DNA of 64,000 nt from Cupriavidus sp. D384. GTDB lineage: Bacteria > Pseudomonadota > Gammaproteobacteria > Burkholderiales > Burkholderiaceae. The stretch's first letter is position 1, and each line of letters begins with the position of its first letter. Shown in pieces: positions 1-7,766 of this stretch. Location: NCBI RefSeq assembly GCF_001652915.1, contig NZ_BBQI01000012.1, positions 153,516 through 217,515 of the forward strand, read 5' to 3'. The translations under genes were made by a program, and so were the position numbers. Under the pieces are notes generated by a model. That model made no database searches and had not been told where the DNA came from. It saw only the letters and a program-made list of their open reading frames with translations.

Positions 1-330
1 TCGATCGACTGGATCATTGCCGGCGGCGAGAGCGGTCGGAGCGCTCGGCCGATGAGCCCCGATTGGGCACGAAGCCTGCGCGACCAGTGCGCGGCCGCCG
101 GCGTGCCTTTTCTGTTCAAGCAATGGGGCGAGTGGATACCGATGCTGGGGCAGGTCGATCGTGCTCCCGTTGGTGAAAAGACCGCGACAACGGACGGCTG
201 GGTGATGGGCTGGGCCGGAAAGAAGTCGGCGGGCCGCCTGCTCGACGATACGTTGCACGACGCCTTTCCGGTAACGGCGCTGGACGTTGGGGCCGCATGC
301 GAGCGGGCGCTGGCTAGAGGGGGCCTCTGA
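1..330 (+). CDS. DUF5131 (phage Gp37/Gp68-like) protein, 3' part
   Basis: The reading frame is open from the first base and ends at 330, so the start lies outside the window. The visible 109 residues begin with a WIIAGGESG segment and continue through PMSPDWARSLRDQC and FLFKQWGEW, which is the typical C-terminal half of the DUF5131 (Gp37/Gp68) family. These proteins are common on phages and mobile elements, often near a three-Cys-motif partner protein; their biochemical function is not settled. The stop overlaps the start of the downstream methyltransferase by one base (TGATG), so the two are probably translationally coupled. Family assignment is fairly sure, function is not. Confidence 0.8.
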   Translation, partial: SIDWIIAGGESGRSARPMSPDWARSLRDQCAAAGVPFLFKQWGEWIPMLGQVDRAPVGEKTATTDGWVMGWAGKKSAGRLLDDTLHDAFPVTALDVGAACERALARGGL

Positions 331-1574
331 TGCAACAGCTGAATCTGTTTGGACACGTGGCCGCGGCATTCGCGGACGCGCCTGCCGACGGTATCGCCAC
401 GGCGCAGCTCTACGATGCCGTGGCCACCGCAGCTGGTATCGACCTGGCTGAGGCTCGAGCGAAAGTGCCGGTCGGCACGGCTGGCGCCATGCACAGCCCC
501 TTCAAGCGGGCCGTGCGCTGGCACCAGCAGACGCTGAAGTCCATGGGCATCGTAGAGCGGGTGGCCGACCGCGCAGGGTTCTGGAGGCTGACTGAACCGG
601 TCACCAAAGACCTGGATCGCGCCGCCAACGGCGTCCGGCTGGTCGCCTTCAGCACCACGCTTGGCGTGGCCGTGTGGGCACGCCATGCGGATGTGTTTCG
701 GGGCCTCGGCGAGCCGATCGCACTGTGCGTCACCTCGCCGCCTTATCCTCTGAGACAGGCACGGGCCTACGGCAACCCGAATGAGGCGCAATATGTCGAT
801 TTCCTGTGTGAGGCTCTTGAACCCATCGTTGCCGGGTTGGTGCGCGGCGGCAGCATCGTCCTCAATGTGTCGAACGACATCTTCGAGCCGCGCAGTCCGG
901 CCCGGTCTCTCTATATAGAGCGGCTGACGCTTGCCCTGCATGATCGCCTCGGCCTGTCGCTCATGGGCCGCGTGCCGTGGGTCAACTACAGCAAGCCGCC
1001 CGGTCCTACCCGATGGGCCTGCGTGGAAAGCGTGCAACTCACGTCGGCCTATGAGCCGGTGCTCTGGTTCACCAACGATCCCGCCTGCGTGCGGGCCGAT
1101 AATCGCCAAGTTCTCCAGGCTCACACGGAACGGCACCGGCGGCTGATGGCCGCGGGCGGCGAGGCCCGTGACGCGGTCTACGGAGATGGCGCCTACCGTA
1201 TTCGTCAGCGCGCCTTTGGCACCGAGACGGCCGGACGGCTGCCTCGCAACGTCATCGAACGCGGTCATAGCTGCGCGGACACTCGCGCCTATCGCCGTGC
1301 CGCCCGGGATCTGGGCTTGCCGACCCACGGCGCCATGCAGCCGACCGACATCCCGGACTTCTTTACACGGTTCCTGTCGCGGCCAGGAGACCTGGTTGTC
1401 GATCCGTTCGGCGGCACGATCCGGACTGGACTCGCTGCCGAGCGCCTGGGCCGGCGATGGATCGCGACCGAATGGATCCTGCAGTACGTCCGAGGCGCCG
1501 CCGAGCTGTTCCGCCAGGCCGACGGCTTTCAGATGCATCCGGCCCTCCAATGGGCCACCCAACCGAAATATTGA
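330..1574 (+). CDS. DNA methyltransferase (N4/N6 amino class)
   Basis: A 414-residue protein that likely transfers a methyl group from S-adenosylmethionine to an exocyclic amino group in DNA. The catalytic motif SPPY is at about residues 136-139, and the AdoMet-binding motif DPFGG follows near residue 358. This motif IV-before-motif I order is that of beta-class enzymes, and TSPPY favours N4-cytosine. The first 95 or so residues look like a winged-helix extension (LYDAVATAAGI; FWRLTEPV). The usual DPFxGSGTT stretch reads DPFGGTIRTG here. No restriction endonuclease gene is adjacent, so it looks like an orphan methylase that could protect or mark the element. Confidence 0.85.
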   Translation: MQQLNLFGHVAAAFADAPADGIATAQLYDAVATAAGIDLAEARAKVPVGTAGAMHSPFKRAVRWHQQTLKSMGIVERVADRAGFWRLTEPVTKDLDRAANGVRLVAFSTTLGVAVWARHADVFRGLGEPIALCVTSPPYPLRQARAYGNPNEAQYVDFLCEALEPIVAGLVRGGSIVLNVSNDIFEPRSPARSLYIERLTLALHDRLGLSLMGRVPWVNYSKPPGPTRWACVESVQLTSAYEPVLWFTNDPACVRADNRQVLQAHTERHRRLMAAGGEARDAVYGDGAYRIRQRAFGTETAGRLPRNVIERGHSCADTRAYRRAARDLGLPTHGAMQPTDIPDFFTRFLSRPGDLVVDPFGGTIRTGLAAERLGRRWIATEWILQYVRGAAELFRQADGFQMHPALQWATQPKY

Positions 1575-1576
1575 AC

Positions 1577-1825
1577 ATGACGCAGTACGACGACAACAAA
1601 GAGCGCGAATACCCCGAACCCGAAACGATCCTCGCCATCCGAGGCGCCATCGCGACCGGCCAGATGGGGGGTCCCATGGGGCTACCCGGCCACTGGCTCA
1701 ATGAGTTCTGGCAGATCGGCGCCGCGCTTCGCGACCATGCCGAGATCGTTCAGGCCTACGAATCCGCGGCTCGGCAGGAAGTCCTCCTCACTTCGGCCAG
1801 CTACCTCGACATGGCCACCCCCTAG
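1577..1825 (+). CDS. small hypothetical protein (82 aa)
   Basis: An 82-residue ORF that starts two bases after the methyltransferase stop, which suggests co-transcription and coupled translation. The protein begins MTQYDDNKEREYPEPET and contains a glycine-rich GQMGGPMGLPGHW stretch; there are no membrane segments or Cys motifs. I do not recognise the family. Longer in-frame starts inside the methyltransferase exist (1457), but the ATG at 1577 fits the spacing best. Confidence 0.55.
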   Translation: MTQYDDNKEREYPEPETILAIRGAIATGQMGGPMGLPGHWLNEFWQIGAALRDHAEIVQAYESAARQEVLLTSASYLDMATP

Positions 1826-1919
1826 CCAGCCGCTATTCGCACGCGCCATCACCACGGTTCGCTGGACGTAGTATCGGGGCAGGCATAATGCCGGCATTTC
1901 CTGACCCTGACTGATTCCC

Positions 1920-2510
1920 ATGCCCAGCGGCCTTCTCCCCTGCGCACATTGCGACGGTTCCCCGCTCTATATTGCGGGACGACTCCAGGCCGTCGTTGTT
2001 TGTGAAGAATGCGGCATTTCCACACCGCCGATCCGCATGGATTCGCCGGGAAGCGACACTGCGTTCGCCACCCTTACCGCCATCTGGAACAACCGGGTCG
2101 AACATCGCCGCGCCGATCAGGAAGCCATTTCCATGACGGCACGGCGCACGCTGACCAGCTCCGATATTCCGTATTTCCTGAATCTGATCGCCGCCAACAC
2201 CTCGGATTGGGAGACCGTGGGCCCGAAGTTCGCGGCCATGGCTGCGGCACTGGCGCAACCCGGCTACGTGTTCAAGCACGTGGATCCGCCCGAGACGGTC
2301 GTGTCCCAAGCTGAGCGGTATCAAAAGCTACTCAAGCGCGCCAAAGTCATCTACATCGACGGGGCACCCATGGTCCGCTTCGAGCCAGTTCCCGCGCTCT
2401 GCGCCGAGATCGCAGAAGAGGCGCTGGCCGACAAGGAATGGCCACTGCTGGACCTGCACGAGTTCATCGGCAAAGCCATCGATGGGGTTCCGGATCAGTG
2501 GCAACCCTGA
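1920..2510 (+). CDS. Lar-like restriction alleviation protein with extra C-terminal domain
   Basis: The first 60 residues match the Lar (restriction alleviation) zinc-ribbon pattern: LLPCAHCDGSP, then VVCEECG, then an IWNNR-type ending. Lar of Rac prophage relieves type I restriction by helping modification. The remaining 135 residues are a separate, unrecognised region that begins around TLTSSDIPYFLNLIAANTSDWETVG. At 196 residues the protein is much longer than classical Lar (about 60-70 aa), so it may be a fusion. Its position after a methyltransferase supports a role in surviving host restriction during transfer. The N-terminal call is moderate; the rest is unknown. Confidence 0.6.
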   Translation: MPSGLLPCAHCDGSPLYIAGRLQAVVVCEECGISTPPIRMDSPGSDTAFATLTAIWNNRVEHRRADQEAISMTARRTLTSSDIPYFLNLIAANTSDWETVGPKFAAMAAALAQPGYVFKHVDPPETVVSQAERYQKLLKRAKVIYIDGAPMVRFEPVPALCAEIAEEALADKEWPLLDLHEFIGKAIDGVPDQWQP

Positions 2511-2574
2511 GGGCTTGACTTCGGTGATCGGCTGGCAAGCTGGAAGAGTGTCCAACAACCTCTTCCGCCCTTTC

Positions 2575-3471
2575 ATGATCCGAAAGCTCATCACCGTCCT
2601 CGCCGCCCTGGGCATTGCCGCCTCGGCGCTCGCCAAAGAAGCTGCCCCGTGTCCGAACGTCCTCTCTGTGGGCGAGCCCGCCGTCCGTGTCGAGGCCGGG
2701 AATACACGGCTGCTCTGCTACCGCGCGTATGCCGTGCTCTACTCTGACAACACACGCACGGCGCTGTGGTCCGCAGAGCGCCTGACGGCCGCCGCCGTAG
2801 AGGCTGCACGCAAGCTTCCGCGCGACAGCGAGTTCTATGAGGAAGACCGCCTCCCAGCTTCGGCCCGTGCACGGCTTACCGATTACCTTCGATCTGGATT
2901 CGATCGTGGTCACCTATCGCCAAGCGCGGACTTCTCCGACAAGTCCGCACAGGCCGAGAGTTTTAGCCTTGCCAACATCGTGCCGCAAAACAGCGTGTCG
3001 AACCGTCGGACGTGGAGCCACATCGAGACCTCGACGCGCAGGCTCGCGCGAGAGCACGGCACCATCCATGTGGTGACCGGTCCGGCGTTCACCAAGGACG
3101 CAGCGGCGCTTAATGGCCGGGTACGCGTGCCGACCTATCTGTGGAAGGCGGTCTACGTGCCTGGCGTTGGTGCCGCGGCCTATGTGGTTCGCAACGACGC
3201 AACGCCGGCATACAGCGCGATCAGCATCGATGAGCTGGCACACTTCACAGGCGTCGATCCTTTCCCGGCGCTCACTCGCGCGCAGCGGTCGCAGCCCATT
3301 GATCTTCCCGCGCCCGCGCCTCATCCCGGCGAAAAGCCGTCCCGCCGCGTGAAGTTCTCTTGGCTGGTGTCGGGCGAATCACTGGTAGAGAAATCTCCGG
3401 GGGGTTCGATCCATCGGCTCGTAGGCGACGCCGGTGCCCTGGCTACTTTGCTGCTGGCCTACGCAAGGTAG
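2575..3471 (+). CDS. secreted DNA/RNA non-specific endonuclease
   Basis: A 298-residue protein with an N-terminal signal peptide (MIRKLITVLAALGIAASALA). It belongs to the NUC1/Serratia-nuclease family: FDRGHLSPSADF holds the catalytic DRGH histidine, and the conserved Asn-containing NIVPQNSVSN follows about 35 residues later. Such enzymes cut DNA and RNA with Mg2+ and would act in the periplasm or outside the cell. The ATG at 2575 is chosen because it opens exactly at the signal peptide; the frame is open upstream to 2482. A TTGACT hexamer at 2515 with a similar downstream context to the promoters at 13932 and 17451 may drive it. Nucleases of this family are often carried on conjugative elements (compare NucA/EDTA-resistant nucleases on plasmids). 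Confidence 0.85.
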   Translation: MIRKLITVLAALGIAASALAKEAAPCPNVLSVGEPAVRVEAGNTRLLCYRAYAVLYSDNTRTALWSAERLTAAAVEAARKLPRDSEFYEEDRLPASARARLTDYLRSGFDRGHLSPSADFSDKSAQAESFSLANIVPQNSVSNRRTWSHIETSTRRLAREHGTIHVVTGPAFTKDAAALNGRVRVPTYLWKAVYVPGVGAAAYVVRNDATPAYSAISIDELAHFTGVDPFPALTRAQRSQPIDLPAPAPHPGEKPSRRVKFSWLVSGESLVEKSPGGSIHRLVGDAGALATLLLAYAR

Positions 3472-3488
3472 CCGCAGAGGAAGCGGTC

Positions 3489-3520
3489 GAAGGAACATGT
3501 TCCTCTCAAAAACGGCGAAA
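3489..3520 (+). repeat. 32-bp palindromic repeat, copy A
   Basis: Contains AAGGAACATGTTCCT, a near-perfect palindrome, followed by CAAAAACGGCGAAA. The same 32-bp unit occurs in reverse orientation at 13664-13695 and 34309-34340, both upstream of minus-strand operons. Here it sits between the nuclease stop and the terminator hairpin, with no plus-strand gene after it. Confidence 0.7.
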
Positions 3521-3546
3521 GGCACGCCCGCAGACGTGCCTTTCGC
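3515..3546. terminator. bidirectional rho-independent terminator
   Basis: Perfect 12-bp stem GCGAAAGGCACG / CGTGCCTTTCGC with an 8-nt loop, followed by GCTTTT on the plus strand and preceded by an A-run (AAAAAC) that gives Ts on the minus strand. It separates the convergent nuclease (plus) and membrane-protein (minus) genes. Confidence 0.75.
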
Positions 3547-3569
3547 GCTTTTGATATCGGTTTTCTGGT

Positions 3570-4511
3570 CTACCGGTTGGCCCAGAGCCACATACCCAAG
3601 CCAAAATAGATCGACAGTGGGATGCTGGCTCCCGCCAGGGCGGCGAGGGCGAACCTGAGGCGTGATGGCCGGCCTCGCGCACGGGCGAGTTCTATGGCGC
3701 GCAACCGAACGTTGCTCACCGTGCGTAGGACCGACTGGTCCAACAGGGTCTCGTCGAAGCCCGCCAGCCAGGCCATGTCCGAATTGTGAATCTCGCCCAC
3801 GAAAATCGAGATCTCGCTGCCGCCGAGTACTCGAGCACGCTCCACGGCGAACTCCAGCATAAAGACGCTGCGCAACGGAATGTTGAGCTCCGGCTCGATC
3901 ATCGCGAGCCAACGCCAATCCGGGTCGGGAAACACAGGTCCGTTGCGGTCACCACCGCCCGCGCGGCGACGGCAGTTCTCCACCAGGTACGAGTAAGGAT
4001 CGGGAAATCCGGCAAGCCTGCGACGTTCATCGGGCGATAAGGCATGGAAGGCCGCGGAGCCGCCGATGTCCTGCAGGCGACGAACACCGCCCGTTCCAAA
4101 GCGGTCAACCTCAGTTCGGCGCTCACGACGCATGCCGGCGGCCACCATGAACATTCGCATCGGCGTCAGCGCCGCCTTGAATTGCATCCGGAAGGCGTCG
4201 CGCAGCGGAATCTCGGTCCAGTCGTCCATCTCCACCTGGATGCCTCGATAAAGCTTACCGAACTTCGTCTCGCCAAAGACTAGCTCGCCCGGGGCATCTT
4301 CGATGGCCTGCTCCACCAGAGCCTTGTATTGCCGGTTGGTACCGCCGGTCAGACCATGGAGAACGCCATAAACATGACACGTGACGCCCCGATATCGCAC
4401 GACCGTTGCGTCGATGCGTTGGGGGAGCTCCGTGGTGCCGGCGAGCAGTTGTGCGACTGGCACATAATGCGGCGAGGCCGCGCCCGTCTGGTCACTGTGC
4501 ACCGGCGTCAC
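3570..4511 (-). CDS. membrane-anchored protein with TraB/TIKI-like histidine motifs
   Basis: A 313-residue protein with one C-terminal membrane segment (about residues 287-309) and a short tail. Two G-x-x-H motifs lie at opposite ends of the soluble part: VYGVLHG (His52) and FVGEIHN (His242), with GETKFG (Glu81) between. This arrangement resembles the TraB/TIKI/PrgY superfamily, whose members include the plasmid pheromone-shutdown protein PrgY; the match is by eye and may be wrong. The start is GTG at 4511, which overlaps the last codons of the upstream HU gene by 20 bp, so the two are probably co-transcribed. Confidence 0.5.
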   Translation of the reverse strand: MTPVHSDQTGAASPHYVPVAQLLAGTTELPQRIDATVVRYRGVTCHVYGVLHGLTGGTNRQYKALVEQAIEDAPGELVFGETKFGKLYRGIQVEMDDWTEIPLRDAFRMQFKAALTPMRMFMVAAGMRRERRTEVDRFGTGGVRRLQDIGGSAAFHALSPDERRRLAGFPDPYSYLVENCRRRAGGGDRNGPVFPDPDWRWLAMIEPELNIPLRSVFMLEFAVERARVLGGSEISIFVGEIHNSDMAWLAGFDETLLDQSVLRTVSNVRLRAIELARARGRPSRLRFALAALAGASIPLSIYFGLGMWLWANR

Positions 4512-4785
4512 CGTTTACGGCATCCTTGAATCGCTGACCGGCCTTGAACTTCACCGTTTTGGCGGCCTGAACAGTGATTTCTTCGCCGGTGCGCGGATTG
4601 CGCGCAGTCCGCTCAGCTCGCTCTCCCTTGCTGAAAGCACCGAAGCCGACCAACGTGAGCGTGTCGCCTTTGGCCACGGCATCCATGATGGCATTGAGGG
4701 TGGCGTTCAGGGCGTGCTCTGCCTTGGCCTTGGACAGGCCCTCGACACCAGCAGCGATAGCGTCAATTAGTTCAGATTTGGTCAT
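4492..4785 (-). CDS. hup: HU-family DNA-binding protein
   Basis: A 97-residue HU/IHF-family protein starting MTKSELIDAIAAGVEGLSKA, with the DNA-arm signature GFGAFSKGERAERTARNPRTGEEI. The length is that of a canonical HU subunit. The ATG at 4785 is chosen over longer in-frame starts because it has GGAG 8 bases upstream and begins at the conserved MTKSELI. HU bends DNA and assists integrase, partition and transfer complexes, so an element-borne copy may serve the nearby integrase. It heads a probable two-gene unit with the downstream membrane protein. Confidence 0.9.
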   Translation of the reverse strand: MTKSELIDAIAAGVEGLSKAKAEHALNATLNAIMDAVAKGDTLTLVGFGAFSKGERAERTARNPRTGEEITVQAAKTVKFKAGQRFKDAVNGDAGAQ

Positions 4786-4940
4786 GCAAGTTTCTCCGTA
4801 CTGGTCTTGGAAATTCCGATTCAACCATGCCCACATCGGCAAATCACCCGGAATGACGGTACAAAACCGCGAGCTTTCCGGGTCTTTATCATGAGCACGC
4901 TCAAGGAAACCGCCCAAAATCACGCGCTGTCAGTTGACGA

Positions 4941-5498
4941 CTATTCGACGATGCTCCGAGTAATCGGAAGGCGAGACTCGTCGTCAAGAGAGGAAAGCAG
5001 TTTCGGATCACGGCAGGCATGCAAGATCGCATGTATGTCAGTCTTCGCAAGCCAATCACCGATCTGGCCGCCGGCCCTCATGAAAGCGACATTGTCGGCA
5101 ACGCCAATGAACCCCAACAGATTAAATAGCTGGCTCGTAGTGTAGTTGTCCTGCCATTCCAGATCGCAGTCCCACATCGATAGCTCTGCTTCAGACTCCA
5201 ACATCGCGTTCGCAACGTCACTCAGGAACAGCCCCACCTCTTCGACGCCCTGTCGCAAATGAGGTAGCTGCAAGTACGGATCCTCATTCAAGTATCCGGA
5301 CACTTCAACCATCACTGTACCGTCCGTCAAGTCGGACGCCGAGAACTCCACCACGATACAGCCCCAGGCGGTACGTAGGCCGTGCCGAGGGAGTAGGGCA
5401 CGATCAAGCTCCTCCTGAGCGCTCGCGTCGTCAGGATCTTCCATTAAGGCAGCGCGTGCTACCGTGCTCAGCGATTCAGAAGTTTGATCAAAGGCCAA
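4941..5498 (-). CDS. hypothetical protein, possibly frameshifted at its start
   Basis: A 185-residue acidic protein of unknown family (contains DDASAQEELDRALLPRHG; WDCDLEWQDNYTTSQLFNLLGF). No signal peptide, membrane segment or metal motif. The only in-frame start is TTG at 5498 with a poor ribosome site, while the frame stays open upstream without ATG or GTG. A separate frame starting with a good ribosome site at 5578 runs into this one (see 5468-5578), so the true protein may be the two frames joined, either by a sequencing or real frameshift or by translational coupling. Confidence 0.5.
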   Translation of the reverse strand: MAFDQTSESLSTVARAALMEDPDDASAQEELDRALLPRHGLRTAWGCIVVEFSASDLTDGTVMVEVSGYLNEDPYLQLPHLRQGVEEVGLFLSDVANAMLESEAELSMWDCDLEWQDNYTTSQLFNLLGFIGVADNVAFMRAGGQIGDWLAKTDIHAILHACRDPKLLSSLDDESRLPITRSIVE

Positions 5499-5578
5499 CG
5501 CTCTATAGCTACCACGGAAATGCCTTCCTTCACAATCGCTCCCAATTCCGCCTGTGTGTATTCCTTGTTTTCGTGCAC
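5468..5578 (-). CDS. 36-aa ORF downstream of the integrase
   Basis: GTG start at 5578 with AAGGAG six bases upstream, 14 bp after the integrase stop. It encodes MHENKEYTQAELGAIVKEGI and ends with ERWPLIKLLNR. It overlaps the next gene (4941-5498) by 31 bp in another frame. It could be a small protein of its own, or the displaced N-terminus of the 185-aa protein. The strong ribosome site makes translation of this stretch likely. Confidence 0.45.
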   Translation of the reverse strand: MHENKEYTQAELGAIVKEGISVVAIERWPLIKLLNR

Positions 5579-5592
5579 GTGAACTCCTTCAC

Positions 5593-6723
5593 TCAGGTGG
5601 CAACTCGTCGGTAAAGACTCTGGCGCGTTATTCCCAGCTCTGCAGCTGCCTTGCTCTTGTTCCCTCCATGCCGACGGAGAGCCGCCATAACATCTTCCTT
5701 TGAGACTTGTGGCCTATCGACCGCAGCCATGGCTGCGAACGTTGAAAGATAAGCACCACTTTTGGACGGCTTGCTATGGCCGGCGGCAAGCACGATCGCC
5801 TGAATAGCCTGTCGATGGGCCTCCAGATCAGGCGCCTCGCCGCCCTTAATGGGCGCAGGGACGCCGGCCAACTCCTCATACATCTGGTGCGCCCACCCAT
5901 GACGCAAGCCATGACTAGTAACGCCCAACCCCTTCTTGTACACGCCGTGCTTGCGGAGCACTGAGTTGTAACGGCTCCTCCATCGCTTGATGTTGTAAGA
6001 CGATGGCGTTGTCGAGCCGCTCAGCGGATCAACTAGCCTGGCGGCCTGCTCAAGCACCAGAAGTTGAAGCCGAATGGGCACCTCTCGTTTCCGCCCCCCT
6101 TTCGTACCGTCGACCACCCTTAGCGTGTCCAGATTCTTCAGCGCCGTAGCAATCTTGAGCGACCAGCTTTCCTCAACGCGTAGTCCGAATGCGGACTGCA
6201 GTTTCAGCTGGATAGCGACTCGTGGGTCGTCCTTCTCGATGTCGGCGATCACCGCCATAGCGTCTACGCCGTTCGCTTCCCACGACTTATCCTTCCTCGT
6301 CACATAGGAACGGACGAGTCCATGCGCCTCCCTGTCCGTGTAGTCTCCCAGGGGACGAATCAGGTCGTGCTTTCCAAGCCACTGGCAGAGCGCCTTGAGG
6401 TGACTGAGCTTGTTCTCGATCGTCCCCCCTGTCTGCCCTTCTTCCACCCATCGATTTACCAGTGCCTGGACGTGCTTGTGCCGCAGCGAGTACGGGCTCT
6501 CAAGCATGAAGCCTCGCTCACGTAACTCCACAAACGAGCGGCACACTGTGTACATTCGCCTTTCCTGCGTCTTCAGCGACGCGCTTTTCAGACTCACTCT
6601 CGTCTGACTGAGGATCTTCCTCAGGTTGTCGGTTAATACCACCTCTAACTCCGACCTCATTCGAGTAGGCAGTTCGTATTTTGCTAACAATCCACGTACG
6701 TTGAATACCGCCATCTGGCGCAT
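5593..6723 (-). CDS. int: tyrosine recombinase (integrase) with Fis-type HTH tail
   Basis: A 376-residue tyrosine recombinase. The catalytic set is visible: Arg182 in FGLRVEES, His271 and Arg274 in SHGLRHGW, His316 in AAGHS and Tyr325 in GAYL. The N-terminal half is a core-binding/SAM-like domain. Residues 341-374 (KEDVMAALRRHGGNKSKAAA...RQSLYRR) form a Fis-type helix-turn-helix that ordinary integrases lack; it may add a DNA-binding or regulatory function. The start ATG at 6723 has GGGAGGG upstream. It likely integrates and excises the element, with its own promoter region (6724-7200) as candidate attachment region. Confidence 0.85.
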   Translation of the reverse strand: MRQMAVFNVRGLLAKYELPTRMRSELEVVLTDNLRKILSQTRVSLKSASLKTQERRMYTVCRSFVELRERGFMLESPYSLRHKHVQALVNRWVEEGQTGGTIENKLSHLKALCQWLGKHDLIRPLGDYTDREAHGLVRSYVTRKDKSWEANGVDAMAVIADIEKDDPRVAIQLKLQSAFGLRVEESWSLKIATALKNLDTLRVVDGTKGGRKREVPIRLQLLVLEQAARLVDPLSGSTTPSSYNIKRWRSRYNSVLRKHGVYKKGLGVTSHGLRHGWAHQMYEELAGVPAPIKGGEAPDLEAHRQAIQAIVLAAGHSKPSKSGAYLSTFAAMAAVDRPQVSKEDVMAALRRHGGNKSKAAAELGITRQSLYRRVAT

Positions 6724-7611
6724 CGTTCCCTCCCATTTCCCACGTCCGGCGTTCTACATCCCCACAGTGTTCCCCGTAACACTGCGTGTCGTATCTACGC
6801 CCCACTTTGCCCTTTATCCACCAGTGGTGGCCCTGCTCTTCCAGGTCCTTTAGCGATTCCATGGCTGGTCAGCCCTCACGTGGAAGAAACGTGCATGACT
6901 GTCCCGACCGAACCTATTGCGCTTCGCGCAATACGCTCGACGGGCTACCCGGTTGCTGAGGGGAACCGCTCCCCAGCATGAACGCCGCTTGGTGCAAGCA
7001 CCACGCCACGCCGCCCGCGTAACTCTTGTTGCGCTGTTCTGTTCTACGGCCGCGCACGCCGTTCGTATGGTGTTGGAGCGTCCGGTTGATCAAATCAACC
7101 TACGTCCTGCCCTTCAGGTAGCGACATCTGAACCGCCGTGTATCGGGCTCAACGTTCGCTCACCCCGCTTCTCGCCGCTGGGCTAGTGGAATAGTTCGAG
7201 GTACCAATGTGTCCGGGTGTCCGGCTTGCACATGTCCTCATTTCAGCTCATTCCCCAAAACCGACCGCAAAGCCAATTGGTATCGCGGTGTACGGGGTAC
7301 TCAGTGTGGTCCAGTATGTACTTGAGCCGATTGAAAAAAATGCCGCGACATTGTGCGGCTCAGACAGATGCGCCCCGATCCCATGTGTAAGACGGATTCG
7401 GGGGGGATTTGCCGCATAGATGGCGGCGAGGTCGATGCGTCGGGGACGCGGTAGGTGCACCAAGAATAAACCAGGATGCGAATCTTGGGCAACGGTTCGC
7501 ACGCCAAATCGACCAGCTTTCGGAACTTGACTTCGCATTTTCGCCGGTAGAGTTGGTGAAAGCGATGTGCCACGAAGTCGGTCCACGCCTGAGCATGTCC
7601 CGCCAAGTCCC
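6724..7611. other. non-coding, hairpin-rich block upstream of the integrase
   Basis: About 890 bp without a convincing gene. Within 6916-7120 there are consecutive hairpins: ATTGCGC-TTC-GCGCAAT (6916-6932), GGGGA-ACCGC-TCCCC (6960-6974), TGGTGC-AA-GCACCA (6990-7003), GGTTGAT-CAA-ATCAACC (7084-7100) and a bulged CTAC..CAGGTAG stem (7099-7120). This fits an attP region, a structured RNA or a single-strand promoter/origin. No gene-like codon use or ribosome sites were found in the remaining part (7200-7611), which includes a half-site ATCGACCAGCTTTCG near 7506 that resembles the operator before virB11. Confidence 0.45.
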
Positions 7612-7686
7612 TTCAAGTGCCACCCCTTGGTCCGAGTTCATGGGACTTGATGGCACCAAGTGCCACTTAGCGGTGACCAAGTGCCA
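7612..7686. repeat. phased iterons before the parM-like gene (candidate centromere)
   Basis: Three direct copies of (A/T)CAAGTGCCA start at 7613, 7656 and 7677. The ACCAAGTGCCA versions at 7655 and 7676 are 21 bp apart and the first copy is about 43 bp before the second, so all lie on one helical face. The middle one is part of an inverted repeat TGGCAC-CAA-GTGCCA (7651-7665). They end 80 bp before the actin-like segregation gene, the usual place for a parC/stb-type centromere and operator. Confidence 0.55.
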
Positions 7687-7766
7687 TCAACGGGGACTCG
7701 CAAAGACTTGCTCCGACCGCGACACATCGACGAGAACGGACCAATCCATCTGAAAGGTAGCTGACA

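Noticed and set aside
6518..6862. 114-aa minus-strand ORF overlapping the integrase start
   Set aside because: Runs in another frame over a well-supported integrase N-terminus; composition not gene-like.
7248..7616. Minus-strand ORFs of 100-120 aa upstream of parM
   Set aside because: Several overlapping frames, none with a ribosome site or a recognisable domain; the region carries regulatory repeats.
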